Below, piece by piece: positions 28,438 to 37,358 of a stretch of DNA of 64,000 nucleotides (its first letter is position 1; every line of letters starts with the position of its first letter). A program made the translations under genes and the position numbers. Under the pieces are notes generated by a model. The model ran no database searches, was not told the origin of the DNA, and saw only the letters and a list, made by a program, of their open reading frames with translations. This DNA is from an uncultured Flaviramulus sp. (GTDB lineage Bacteria; Bacteroidota; Bacteroidia; Flavobacteriales; Flavobacteriaceae), in contig CANMUP010000003.1 of assembly GCA_947501105.1 (NCBI GenBank), forward strand, positions 744,001 through 808,000, in the 5' to 3' direction.

Positions 28438-30189
28438 TTATATAGAACCTGGTAAGTTACTTGTCAAGAAGCGTTTCGGATTTTGATTGGCCAATAAATC
28501 CCATTTCCAAACTCCAATCGAGTTTTGCATGTCTATCCAGTACTGCTTTTCAGTTTTATGATTACTAACTACATAAAAATCAGTACCAAACAACACTCGT
28601 TTTCTTATTTTGGGGTTGTCCAAAATTTCAGATAATAAATTCAAATACTTCAAATCATGAGACGTATAACTTATATCAGTATATAAATTGTCAAACTCCA
28701 GCATCATAGATGAAATGATAGAGAACCAATCGACGTAGTGCCACAAATTATATAGATCATAGAGTTTATCAATTCTATTTTTAAGATTGAGGCCTTCGTC
28801 TCTACTAATTATAAAGTTGGCTTCATCATAACGATCCTGTTTTAAAAATCTATCCCATTGCTCGGCACTGCCGTAATGTGCTAAATTGATTTTTAGCTTA
28901 CTTAAATCACGAGTAATGTCTCCATTTGAATAGCCAAAAAGAACATATAGATCTTTATCATCATATTGCTCTAGAACCTTTATTAACAAAGGTTTGTGTA
29001 ACAAGCATAAGTAATTTAAAGGGTGCGTAAAATATTTTTGAAAGTCTTTGTTCTTTAATTCGGTAAGTCGCAATGGTTTTATGATCTCCTCTTCATTTTC
29101 ATCCTTATCATACACTTCTTTAAAAATAGGATGCAGATCATAATTATCGCTTAGGTTTTTCAATTTTCCTCGATAGTAAATTGGTCCAATTGAACAATGT
29201 GTCGTAATAGGAATATCGTTTTGCGCACAATAAAGCCATAACGCTAATAAATTTTTGTCAAAGACATAATACCCTAAGGCTGGGTAGATCTTTATGCCAG
29301 TACATTTACCTTCAATATACTCTTTCACCAGACAATCATCTAATTCCATAGCGGCAGGATTACCAGATTTAAATTTTAAAAAAGGGGATGTTGGGTCTTG
29401 CTCTTCAATACGCCGAGGATCAACAAAAATAAAAGGATAGGCAGTGTCGGGATTATTATCCTTCAGACGTAAAATTTCTGTCATCTGCTTCGGATAGGAT
29501 GTCTTAACTGAATCGGCTCCCATATATTCCATATCCATAGGTAGAATTGCGAACTTACTATCTTTAGGATATTGCTGCTTGAGGTCGTTGAATATATTTG
29601 CCTGATACTTTTTACTTGAAAAACGTACAATATTAATATAACGCAATAGGAATTCTACACGTTCTTTTCCCATCGCCTTTTTTATTTGTGACCAAATATA
29701 ATTCCACAAAGCACGACGTACATTTCTAAAAGCTAAAACAATGATGAGCAATAGACCAACAGAATTCCAAGGATTACCTAGATTGGGCATAATAGGTCCT
29801 AACCAGTTAGAGAAACATTTACATAGCCAGCCCAATAACAAAGTATCTTTTACTAATGGTCTGATAAGATCGATAAGGTAATATCCAAAAATGATCCATA
29901 CAACTGTCAGAAATATATAGTGCAAAGCAGTAATACCAGGCGTTTTAGTCCAGAATTTAGCTCGTTTATAGCTCTTCCACTTTTTATTGCGACCTGTATA
30001 ACTAAATTCTTGATTGTTTCGGTTTAAATAATTCTTAATCAATTTCAACATAGGCACTGTCTCTAACCACATATAAAATGGCCAAGGCAATATCTGTTTT
30101 GCTAAATACTTTGGGGTATGATCTTTAGTAAAAATATGTGTATGCGCATTGATAATAGGTTCCTGAGGTTTTGATTGATCGTTTGGCAT
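28438..30189 (-). CDS. Amidohydrolase-type TIM-barrel protein with inserted membrane segments
   Basis: A 583-residue protein starting P-I-I-N-A-H-T-H-I-F, the first metal motif of amidohydrolase_2 enzymes (H16, H18). Two hydrophobic helices at about 87-108 and 143-160 interrupt the barrel right after this motif. The later signatures I-T-T-H-C-S (third metal histidine) near residue 330 and F-G-T-D-F near residue 545 complete the site. Amidohydrolases rarely carry membrane segments, so the enzyme would be membrane-tethered with a cytoplasmic catalytic domain. Substrate unknown. It is 34 bases downstream of the HNH gene and in the same operon. Confidence 0.7.
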   Translation of the reverse strand: MPNDQSKPQEPIINAHTHIFTKDHTPKYLAKQILPWPFYMWLETVPMLKLIKNYLNRNNQEFSYTGRNKKWKSYKRAKFWTKTPGITALHYIFLTVVWIIFGYYLIDLIRPLVKDTLLLGWLCKCFSNWLGPIMPNLGNPWNSVGLLLIIVLAFRNVRRALWNYIWSQIKKAMGKERVEFLLRYINIVRFSSKKYQANIFNDLKQQYPKDSKFAILPMDMEYMGADSVKTSYPKQMTEILRLKDNNPDTAYPFIFVDPRRIEEQDPTSPFLKFKSGNPAAMELDDCLVKEYIEGKCTGIKIYPALGYYVFDKNLLALWLYCAQNDIPITTHCSIGPIYYRGKLKNLSDNYDLHPIFKEVYDKDENEEEIIKPLRLTELKNKDFQKYFTHPLNYLCLLHKPLLIKVLEQYDDKDLYVLFGYSNGDITRDLSKLKINLAHYGSAEQWDRFLKQDRYDEANFIISRDEGLNLKNRIDKLYDLYNLWHYVDWFSIISSMMLEFDNLYTDISYTSHDLKYLNLLSEILDNPKIRKRVLFGTDFYVVSNHKTEKQYWIDMQNSIGVWKWDLLANQNPKRFLTSNLPGSI

Positions 30190-30223
30190 ATCATTAGTTT
30201 TATCAAATGGTTATATTTCTTTT

Positions 30224-31117
30224 TTAATCTTGCAGGGCTGTTGCATTCTTTACTTTTTCTTCTACTTCGGGCATCCATCCTTCTTGTTCAATCAGGTCAT
30301 TTAATTCACTCCATTCCATAAAGGTGATTTGCTTAAAAATAATACGTGCCATACCAGCATACAAATTAACTTCATGACCAGAGAAATAAAGCCCAATAGC
30401 CAATTTTTTAAATTCTCTAGGTGTATTATCAGGATCCAAAAACTCTAAGGCATCATCCCAAATTTCAACAGCTCTTGGGCCTCTTTGTCTAGAGAGGCTT
30501 ATACGCCGTAATCCACAAACTCGTATGGTTTCTTTGCCTCTTGTATCACCGTCACGCGCTTTGATAATTCCAGTCTTTAAAAATTCGAAATGTTCAAAGG
30601 GATCGAGCTCCTTTTCAAATGGGTTAATTAGTAATGGCTTCTCATTTTTGATATCAGTTTTCTTGGGATCCCGAGCCTTGTATTTTTCATGATTACGTGG
30701 TTTACGATTTGGAGCGACTGGAAATAAAGCACTTTTATATTTCTGATTGCAAATCGCACAGGCAAGGAGGTAGTTTTCCCAATCATAGGCCAACCACCAA
30801 TAGCCATTTTCAGTAATAGCAGGTCTTTTTCTACCTTTTAACCTTCTGCTATTAGCCAACTCGGTACCTTCAGCAACCAATTTTTGGACTTCACTTTTTG
30901 GTCGGTAGTGTTCCACATCTCCATTAGCTGAAATCTGGATTTCACAATATCCACATTTTTGATACTGAGCCTTCATAAAATTAGGCTTCAAATTCTGCCA
31001 GAATTTATCCTTAAATTTTGGCCAATCATTACTTCCTGGCACACCTAAAGAAGTTAACTGTTCTTTACTTTTTTGCTTAAACCCGTTGGGTCGTCTTGGA
31101 CGCTTGAATTGCAGCAT
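30224..31117 (-). CDS. HNH nuclease, PtuB / TIGR02646-like
   Basis: A 297-residue nuclease of the zinc-ribbon HNH type. C55-x2-C58 and, further on, C120-x2-C123 form the zinc knuckles; the catalytic motif is V-E-H-Y-R-P-K (H70), followed by N124 and the K-x-S-A-L-F-P-V end typical of this family. This is the architecture of PtuB, the nuclease of the Septu defence system, which pairs with an SMC-like ATPase. Here the ATPase gene is immediately upstream, one base away, and itself carries another HNH domain. Confidence 0.85.
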   Translation of the reverse strand: MLQFKRPRRPNGFKQKSKEQLTSLGVPGSNDWPKFKDKFWQNLKPNFMKAQYQKCGYCEIQISANGDVEHYRPKSEVQKLVAEGTELANSRRLKGRKRPAITENGYWWLAYDWENYLLACAICNQKYKSALFPVAPNRKPRNHEKYKARDPKKTDIKNEKPLLINPFEKELDPFEHFEFLKTGIIKARDGDTRGKETIRVCGLRRISLSRQRGPRAVEIWDDALEFLDPDNTPREFKKLAIGLYFSGHEVNLYAGMARIIFKQITFMEWSELNDLIEQEGWMPEVEEKVKNATALQD

Positions 31118-31118
31118 A

Positions 31119-33320
31119 CTATTTCTTTATTCTATTTCTGATACGCTGAGCTAATTTCTTCCGAAGTTCAGGGTCATTGTTAAGATCTGCTTTAGAAAAC
31201 TCTTCCTTTTCTTCTGATTTGACGTCTCGTATCAAATCAAAATAGGTGTCTAACTTACTAATCCCTGAAGAAGATTTCAAGACGGTCTGTTCTATTTGAG
31301 CTTCCATTTTTTTAACCTTTTCTTGATCAGGATTTTCTTTAAAGAGCTCTTTGCTATGATCTTCAATGAGTTTGCTTGTTTTCTCATCAGTGGTATGATC
31401 CATATAGAACCAATCACCGATTAACAGATTTTCGATGGACATACCCATAGGAATGTCTTTTTGTTCCAGCTGTATACGACGGTCTTCAGGATGCAAATTC
31501 ATCACCCAGACTTCACCTTTACGAGAGGCTCGTAAACAAAGTGGGTCGTGAGTACTAATCATAAGAGTACAGCGCGGAAAGACTAAACGGAGCAATGAGA
31601 TTACCTTAATCTTCCATGTAGGATGTAGGTGATTACCTATCTCATCAACAATGATAAGTCCCTCGGCATTAAAGGCACTATCCCAATACAGATTGAGCGA
31701 CCGCATAATATACAAAGCATAGCCAATCACTGAACGATACCCATCACACATGCTTTTTATGGATTCAGGTCCGTTACCTACATTAACGGTAACATTACCT
31801 GACCGACGATTAATCATACGATCTTCTGAAATTAGATCTTCAGGAATCATCAACATATCGATGATAGTTTTGGCTGCTTCATTAAATTGATGTGACGAAA
31901 CTGCATCAAGGTCAGTAAGCCATGGCTCCACATCAGGAAATACGATATCATGTCTGAATAAGGCTAGAATACGAGACGGATCATCATCAAAAGTGACTTC
32001 TTCGCCATCTTCAGGCATACGCCTAACCGAACCAATACCAACAGTTGGTTTGACCAAATGTTCTCGATTTGAGGAAATATCTGTAGGTGTTATCTCTACC
32101 CAAACAGGCTCTTCTTCATTTAAAAACTTAACAACGATGGTAGCACGTTTGGATTTAGATCCATATCTAATAAGATCGTTATAATCTCCTAGATTGAGAT
32201 CTTGAAGCCGATTGTTTCCCATCATAACTAAAGAAATGGCTTGCAAAATGGTACTTTTACCAACCCCATTCTCACCAATAAGCAAAATACTTTGCTCACC
32301 ATCTCCTTCAGATACTTGAGGTATATCTAGTTTGAGGTGTTCAATACATTTATAGTTAGTAATCTCTACCCATTCCAAGAATTTCGAAAATTCATAATCT
32401 TGAGGTTGAGCAGATTCTTCTTCTTCAGCTGGTAAGGATTCTTCAGGTTCAAAAGTCAGCATTGTGTCTGAAGATTTAGCAATCTGAAGCCAATTAGGAA
32501 TTATTTTTGAGATAACAGATTTCAAATCTTGATTTAAATCAGGATAATCATTATCTATAAGTTTTTCATTTGATAGGTACCATTCTGCAATTAACTGCCT
32601 ATTTAGCCCCAGATGAGTATGATCATCCTGAAGATGGAACATCACCTCACCTATTTTTTGGGAATCATCTTTATCAAAGGTGATACTGGTAAGCAAGTTA
32701 GATAAATACTGAATACGATCATGGCGTTCTTCAACCAATCGAGGTCTGTTTAGCTGAAGTAATTCAATAGTATACTCTGCCTTTTCAGATCGTGGAATAA
32801 TGTTCCCTTCTCGATTATAACCAAACTGGACTTCTTCATGAGCTCTTACATCGCATGGATCTATCAATAATGGTAACTCTTCACTAATATATTTTTGTAG
32901 ACGATCATAATCTAAATAGATTTTAGCATTAGGAGGTTTTATTCGCGAACCTATTACAGGGAAATAATTCGATTTATAACGCTGACATTCATAGCAACTT
33001 AAATATAAGTTGAACCAAGAATAACTCAAATAATAATAGCCTTCTTCAGATTGTCCTTTTCGGTCGGAAACACCGTCTGATGGTCTAAAATGATCAATGG
33101 TAGCATCTTCTATGACAGATTCGCAATAGGCGCATTTATTTTGAAAGAGATCGACCAAATCATTAAACACCTCTCGAATATAACCATCATCACGTTTAAA
33201 GCGTGCTTGCTTAAATTTCGATTGGTTTTCCAAACGAAATAAAATCTCTTCCTCAAATGGATTACCCTCTTCTTTAAACAAATAAGGCATTGATACCCGT
33301 TTTCTGTCGATATAAATCAT
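31119..33320 (-). CDS. HNH nuclease fused to SMC/ABC-type AAA ATPase (Septu-like)
   Basis: A 733-residue fusion. Residues 50-125 are a second HNH domain with C63-x2-C66, D-H-F-R-P (H77) and C109-x2-C112 then Y-K-S-N-Y-F-P-V. After a helical linker and an acidic low-complexity segment (about 290-308), residues 315-600 form an ABC-type ATPase: Walker A G-E-N-G-V-G-K-S-T at 349-357, a signature-like segment at 523-533, Walker B L-I-I-V-D-E at 555-560, N-H-L-H-P as D-loop, and S-T-H-D-P with H591. The layout equals PtuB-PtuA of Septu in one chain. A helical C-terminal tail (about 640-733) ends in a basic stretch. Confidence 0.88.
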   Translation of the reverse strand: MIYIDRKRVSMPYLFKEEGNPFEEEILFRLENQSKFKQARFKRDDGYIREVFNDLVDLFQNKCAYCESVIEDATIDHFRPSDGVSDRKGQSEEGYYYLSYSWFNLYLSCYECQRYKSNYFPVIGSRIKPPNAKIYLDYDRLQKYISEELPLLIDPCDVRAHEEVQFGYNREGNIIPRSEKAEYTIELLQLNRPRLVEERHDRIQYLSNLLTSITFDKDDSQKIGEVMFHLQDDHTHLGLNRQLIAEWYLSNEKLIDNDYPDLNQDLKSVISKIIPNWLQIAKSSDTMLTFEPEESLPAEEEESAQPQDYEFSKFLEWVEITNYKCIEHLKLDIPQVSEGDGEQSILLIGENGVGKSTILQAISLVMMGNNRLQDLNLGDYNDLIRYGSKSKRATIVVKFLNEEEPVWVEITPTDISSNREHLVKPTVGIGSVRRMPEDGEEVTFDDDPSRILALFRHDIVFPDVEPWLTDLDAVSSHQFNEAAKTIIDMLMIPEDLISEDRMINRRSGNVTVNVGNGPESIKSMCDGYRSVIGYALYIMRSLNLYWDSAFNAEGLIIVDEIGNHLHPTWKIKVISLLRLVFPRCTLMISTHDPLCLRASRKGEVWVMNLHPEDRRIQLEQKDIPMGMSIENLLIGDWFYMDHTTDEKTSKLIEDHSKELFKENPDQEKVKKMEAQIEQTVLKSSSGISKLDTYFDLIRDVKSEEKEEFSKADLNNDPELRKKLAQRIRNRIKK

Positions 33321-33332
33321 GACCTATAATAT

Positions 33333-33578
33333 TTAGTTTGGTTTATTAATAGGCATTTCATGCAAATCAATATGGTTACCAGCCAACATTACCCACAAGG
33401 TTTCATTCGCAGTAATTAGCCTAACCAACTTATCGGCTAGAGTTAAACCTTTTTGTATGGACTCTGAATTGCCCAGAAATAATATGATGCTTTTATTACT
33501 TTCAATCAATTCGGTATACTTAGCAAGAGCTAGTTCGTTATTATCTAATGGGATTTTTGTTGTTTTTAATAGTGACAT
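33333..33578 (-). CDS. Small protein of unknown function, first gene of operon
   Basis: An 81-residue protein with no signal peptide or membrane segment and no recognised motif. It is 12 bases before the HNH-ATPase gene and is the first gene of the nine-gene run, so it may regulate the operon, inhibit the ATPase, or sense a trigger. No ribosome binding site is evident, as is common in the phylum. Confidence 0.55.
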   Translation of the reverse strand: MSLLKTTKIPLDNNELALAKYTELIESNKSIILFLGNSESIQKGLTLADKLVRLITANETLWVMLAGNHIDLHEMPINKPN

Positions 33579-34080
33579 AATAGCTTAGTTTTTAACATGT
33601 ATTATAACTACTCTAAAGAAAACACGTAGCATATTTCTTAGAAGAAAAGGCCTGCGCATTTATTAGTGCTACTATTAAAAAAGGTGCTTAAAGGGAATTA
33701 AACTGTTTAAAGATATAATTTTTTTAAAAATTTTATAGTGTTTTTGTAAATATTTTCTAACAACTCTTTATAATTAATTCTGCTATTTCTCTTTAAATTG
33801 TAATTATGCATCAGTGAATATTCTGATTTAAGTATATATATTTTTTTTGCAAATCAAACAAAATAAAAAAATGGCGAACATTTTGGCTGAGGAATTTAAA
33901 AATTCAGCTTAACCTAAAAACACATGAAAATTTAAGAATTGGATAATCAAAGTGAACCTCCACTGGCTACCTAAAATTCTAAATGCAAAAGTCCTCAACA
34001 TAAAAAATGGAAGGCTTCACATATAGAGATACAGAAAAATACCGAACCTAGTAATCTTGCATTAAGGCATTAGGATATTC
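33579..34080. other. Intergenic boundary between conflict-type locus and pilus genes
   Basis: This AT-rich gap of about 500 bases contains no convincing gene. A hairpin is possible at 33884-33910, where GCTGA is matched by TCAGC around an A/T stem. No clean TAnnTTTG box was found for the leftward operon, so its promoter is undefined. Confidence 0.5.
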
Positions 34081-35214
34081 TTACCCCATCACACTACTAA
34101 GCTTAAACATTGGTAGGTACATCGCAATTAATATCACACCAACTAAAACTCCAACAATTAAAATTATAAAAGGCTCCATAATGGTAGATAACATTTTAGA
34201 TTGCTGTTGTACTTGTGTGTTATATTGCATATTTAATCTATCAAAAATAAATTCGGTTTGATTTGTCTCTTCTGCAACTTTAACAAGCGCTATCATTTTA
34301 TCATCAAATAGGATATGTTGGCTTAAACTTTTACTAAGCGATTCGCCTTTTAAAATGTGTTGTTCAACAATTTCTAAAGCATGCTGAAGTGGATAAAAAT
34401 TAATCATTTGCTTAACTAATTGAATACTATTTACAACTGGAACTTTTGAAGCCGTAAGTAAAGAAACAGCTTGTGTAAATTGAGATAAATATACCGTTTT
34501 AACAAAATTACCTATAAACGGAAGCTTTAGTATTAATTTATCTTTTAACTGTTTGAAACGTTTCTTTTTATTTAAAAATGATTGTGAGGCAATAATAGCT
34601 ATTATTATAAAAAGCAAGATTAACCCATAACTTTTCATAAACTCAGACACTCTAATTATAAGTTTAGTTATAGTAGGCAATTCTACACCTTGCTGTTTAA
34701 AAATATCTTGAAACATGGGCACAACATAGTTTAGCATAAATGCCACAACCAAAACTGCTGTGCTTAATATAATAACAGGGTAAGTTAATGCACTAATCAA
34801 GTTTCTTCGCTGTTCATTTTTTCTTGCAAAGAACCCCCCTAATTGTTCGCTAACTCTAGCTAATGTTCCTGTTTCCTCTCCTATCTTTATGGAGTAATAT
34901 TCATAACTCGTAAATTGATTATTTTTACTTAAAGCATCTGAAAGACTTTGTCCAGATACCACATCTAAACCTATCTTATTTAAAACATCTTTATTTTGTT
35001 TTTTCTTCTGAGAATTTTCAATAAGCTCTAAACCTTCTTTTAACGACACTCCAGCTTTTAACAGAACACCCAACTCGGTATAAAAATCTTCTTTTATTTT
35101 ATTTGAAAAGGTATTTTTAAAAAATGTGATTTCCTTCTTTAAAAAAGAAAGATCATTGTTAGTTTCTTTTTTTGTTGGTGCTTGTTTTGCTATGTTATCT
35201 AACTGAAAAGCCAT
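34081..35214 (-). CDS. GspF/PilC-like inner-membrane platform protein
   Basis: A 377-residue protein of the type II secretion F family, the inner-membrane platform of type IV pili and type II secretion systems. It shows the duplicated T2SSF domain: first copy with F-Y-T-E-L-G-V-L-L-K-A-G-V-S-L and E-E-T-G-T-L, second with Q-F-T-Q-A-V-S-L-L-T-A-S-K-V-P-V and A-E-E-T-N-Q, with three membrane helices (near 145-170, 192-212 and 350-375). It is the last gene of a nine-gene leftward operon and overlaps the start of its neighbour by one base. Its partner ATPase is encoded at 57965-59371. Confidence 0.93.
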   Translation of the reverse strand: MAFQLDNIAKQAPTKKETNNDLSFLKKEITFFKNTFSNKIKEDFYTELGVLLKAGVSLKEGLELIENSQKKKQNKDVLNKIGLDVVSGQSLSDALSKNNQFTSYEYYSIKIGEETGTLARVSEQLGGFFARKNEQRRNLISALTYPVIILSTAVLVVAFMLNYVVPMFQDIFKQQGVELPTITKLIIRVSEFMKSYGLILLFIIIAIIASQSFLNKKKRFKQLKDKLILKLPFIGNFVKTVYLSQFTQAVSLLTASKVPVVNSIQLVKQMINFYPLQHALEIVEQHILKGESLSKSLSQHILFDDKMIALVKVAEETNQTEFIFDRLNMQYNTQVQQQSKMLSTIMEPFIILIVGVLVGVILIAMYLPMFKLSSVMG

Positions 35215-35678
35215 TAATTCATAAATTGGTTAGCATCGTTTTGTTTAAAAACAAACACTGGTTGGTTTTGAAATGTTTTTGAGGTTTCAAATTTTATAGC
35301 ATCTACTCTACCATTGGTTGTTTTGTCTCCATCAAAAAAGAGTAATTTATTATGTGTTGGTATATTAAATGTATCTAACTCTTTAACGATATAGTCTGTT
35401 GCAAATTTATAAGTAGTAGTGTTTACATCAGAAGTAAAAATTAGTTCATCATTAATCATATTATATTCAATTTCAGAATATCTATTAAAGTCTAACCATA
35501 ATGATTGTTCGAGTATATTAAGCTCTGTGTTTTTATTAAAATTATTTTGGATACCAGACATATGTTTTTGAACTAAGGTTAATACAGAAAAAGCCATACC
35601 AACTACAATACTGGTCAAAATAATAACAACAATCATTTCGCTAAGTGTAAAAGCCTGTATTTTGTGTTTAGTTAGCAA
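35214..35678 (-). CDS. Pseudopilin-like protein
   Basis: A 154-residue protein with a prepilin N-terminus: K-H-K-I-Q-A-F-T-L-S-E-M-I-V-V-I-I-L-T-S, where cleavage would fall between A and F and the glutamate at mature position five is present. One hydrophobic helix follows, then a small globular domain. It begins with TTG and overlaps the next upstream gene by 11 bases, so translation is probably coupled. It would be a minor pilin of the machine. Confidence 0.85.
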   Translation of the reverse strand: MLTKHKIQAFTLSEMIVVIILTSIVVGMAFSVLTLVQKHMSGIQNNFNKNTELNILEQSLWLDFNRYSEIEYNMINDELIFTSDVNTTTYKFATDYIVKELDTFNIPTHNKLLFFDGDKTTNGRVDAIKFETSKTFQNQPVFVFKQNDANQFMN

Positions 35679-36000
35679 TAGTTTCTTTTAAAATATTTTG
35701 ATTTGTACTAGAGTTCTCGGCTTTAAATAATATTATATTTTGAGTACTATTTTTATCAGTAACAATAGATATTTCCCACTGCTTATAATCATCATAATAA
35801 GGTAAACTCAATTTATCATTAAGGTATAAGTAATTAAGTTCATTTAAATGTGCTTCCACTCCTCTTGTATTGTTTTTAACGGTGTTTGAAAACAAATTGT
35901 TTAATATCATACTCGCTATCATAAAAACAACAACAATTAAAACTGTAGCTACCAGTGTTTCCATTAAAGTTGATGCTCTAATTTTTTTTAATACAACCAT
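35668..36000 (-). CDS. Minor pseudopilin-like protein
   Basis: A 110-residue protein starting V-L-K-K-I-R-A-S-T-L-M-E-T-L-V-A-T-V-L-I. The pattern K-x-R-A|S-T-L-M-E and the helix that follows are those of a type IV prepilin processed after alanine. The rest is a short strand-rich domain. It overlaps both neighbours (11 bases with the next gene, 13 with the previous), indicating tight co-translation. Confidence 0.8.
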   Translation of the reverse strand: MVVLKKIRASTLMETLVATVLIVVVFMIASMILNNLFSNTVKNNTRGVEAHLNELNYLYLNDKLSLPYYDDYKQWEISIVTDKNSTQNIILFKAENSSTNQNILKETIAN

Positions 36001-37358
36001 TTTGCAATATCTTTTTTAGAGTTTTCAAAAGGGAGTCCGACGTACTCTTCTGCTAGATTATTAACGATTATCATTCCATTATAAATGTGATTTTGATATA
36101 CTGACCCAGATTGATTTGCCACAAAACCAGAAGTAAAAACACTGCCAGAAACGTTTCCTAATAGTTCCAAGTTTCTATTACAATACACTTCTCCAATTAT
36201 AGTTGCCTTTTCATCAATTAGTATTTGAGCCTTATAATTTTTTGTGGTTCCTAAATAAATAACACTTCCTTTTATTTTTGAACCTTTCTTTATTTTTATA
36301 AGAGGAGTTTCTTTATGATTAGTAGCGTCATTCGAATTAGGTTGTATTTTTTCTTCTAAAACTAAAACGGTTGGATAGTTTAATTTGCAATTATTACCAA
36401 TAGTAATTTCTTTATTAGCAAAGGCTTGAAATACACCTTCAACATTATTTTTAATCTGAATTATTGGAGCTATTAAAACCACATCTTTTAAATTAGAAGC
36501 TGCATCAACTATAATTCTGGCTTCAGATTGCACTAAAATATGTCCTGTTAATGATACTTCTGAAAGAACAATTGTTTCTCTACTATATATAACTTGTAAT
36601 GGTTTGTAAAATGAATTTAGATATGTTCTTTTAATACTTAAATCTAAAAACTGATTTGCATCTATATTTCTATATCTTTTATTAATAGTTGCAATTTGAT
36701 TTAATGTTTCTTTCTGAAGTTTCGGCAAAGATTGACTTGTTTTAGCATTACCATAGATAAGTCGATTTCCATAATATGAATGCCCAGAAATATTGCCCGT
36801 CCTAACACCTTGTTTTGGCAAATAGACACCGCCTTGAATTCTTGTATTTCCAACAACTACTAAAGGTCTATTTTGTTCTTCTAAATAAAGTGCCGTTCGA
36901 TTAACATTGGGTTGAGATGCTCCAGTTAAGGCTATTTTTTTAAAGGTTTTATTTTTTATATTAGAAACAGCTATCACTTTTTCAAAAACGCCCCAAAAGC
37001 CTCGATGTACTTTTAATGTTTTATAATCTACATCTTGTAAATTAACTAGAGTGGTATCATTTAATTTAAGCTTGTTCTTTAAAGCATAGTTAATACCTTT
37101 ATCTGCATTATTAATGGTTTCTATAACAAAATCGGTTTGGGCTTTAAAGGTTTTATGAGTATGTATTAAAATAATAAAAGTTGATAACAACAAAGCAATA
37201 ACTACTACAATAAAAGTGGTAAGTTGTAAAGCTCCAGCTTTCACTCGATAATCGAGATTTAGATATTTCAAAGTTTGTTTCGCTTTTTTTAATACCTTCT
37301 TATTATCAATGGCTAGATAGCTTACTGCAAAGTGATTTATTTTTTTAATAAATCTCAT
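35988..37358 (-). CDS. Large pilus-assembly-associated protein with bactofilin-like region
   Basis: A 456-residue protein with one membrane helix at about residues 47-66 and a long exterior part. Its second half has repeating short strands with G-S-K-I-K-G-S-V-I-Y-L-G and G-E-V-Y-C-N-R-N-L-E-L-L-G-N-V-S-G-S-V, resembling the polymer-forming beta-helix of bactofilins. By size and position, between minor pilins and the GspC-like gene, it takes the place of a PilX/GspK-type protein, but the motif is not typical. It starts with ATG and overlaps the preceding gene by four bases. Confidence 0.65.
   Translation of the reverse strand: MRFIKKINHFAVSYLAIDNKKVLKKAKQTLKYLNLDYRVKAGALQLTTFIVVVIALLLSTFIILIHTHKTFKAQTDFVIETINNADKGINYALKNKLKLNDTTLVNLQDVDYKTLKVHRGFWGVFEKVIAVSNIKNKTFKKIALTGASQPNVNRTALYLEEQNRPLVVVGNTRIQGGVYLPKQGVRTGNISGHSYYGNRLIYGNAKTSQSLPKLQKETLNQIATINKRYRNIDANQFLDLSIKRTYLNSFYKPLQVIYSRETIVLSEVSLTGHILVQSEARIIVDAASNLKDVVLIAPIIQIKNNVEGVFQAFANKEITIGNNCKLNYPTVLVLEEKIQPNSNDATNHKETPLIKIKKGSKIKGSVIYLGTTKNYKAQILIDEKATIIGEVYCNRNLELLGNVSGSVFTSGFVANQSGSVYQNHIYNGMIIVNNLAEEYVGLPFENSKKDIAKWLY

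Noticed and set aside
33884-33910. Terminator after the pilus operon
   Set aside because: The hairpin is weak, lies upstream of both adjacent leftward genes rather than after one, and has no T run in the right place.
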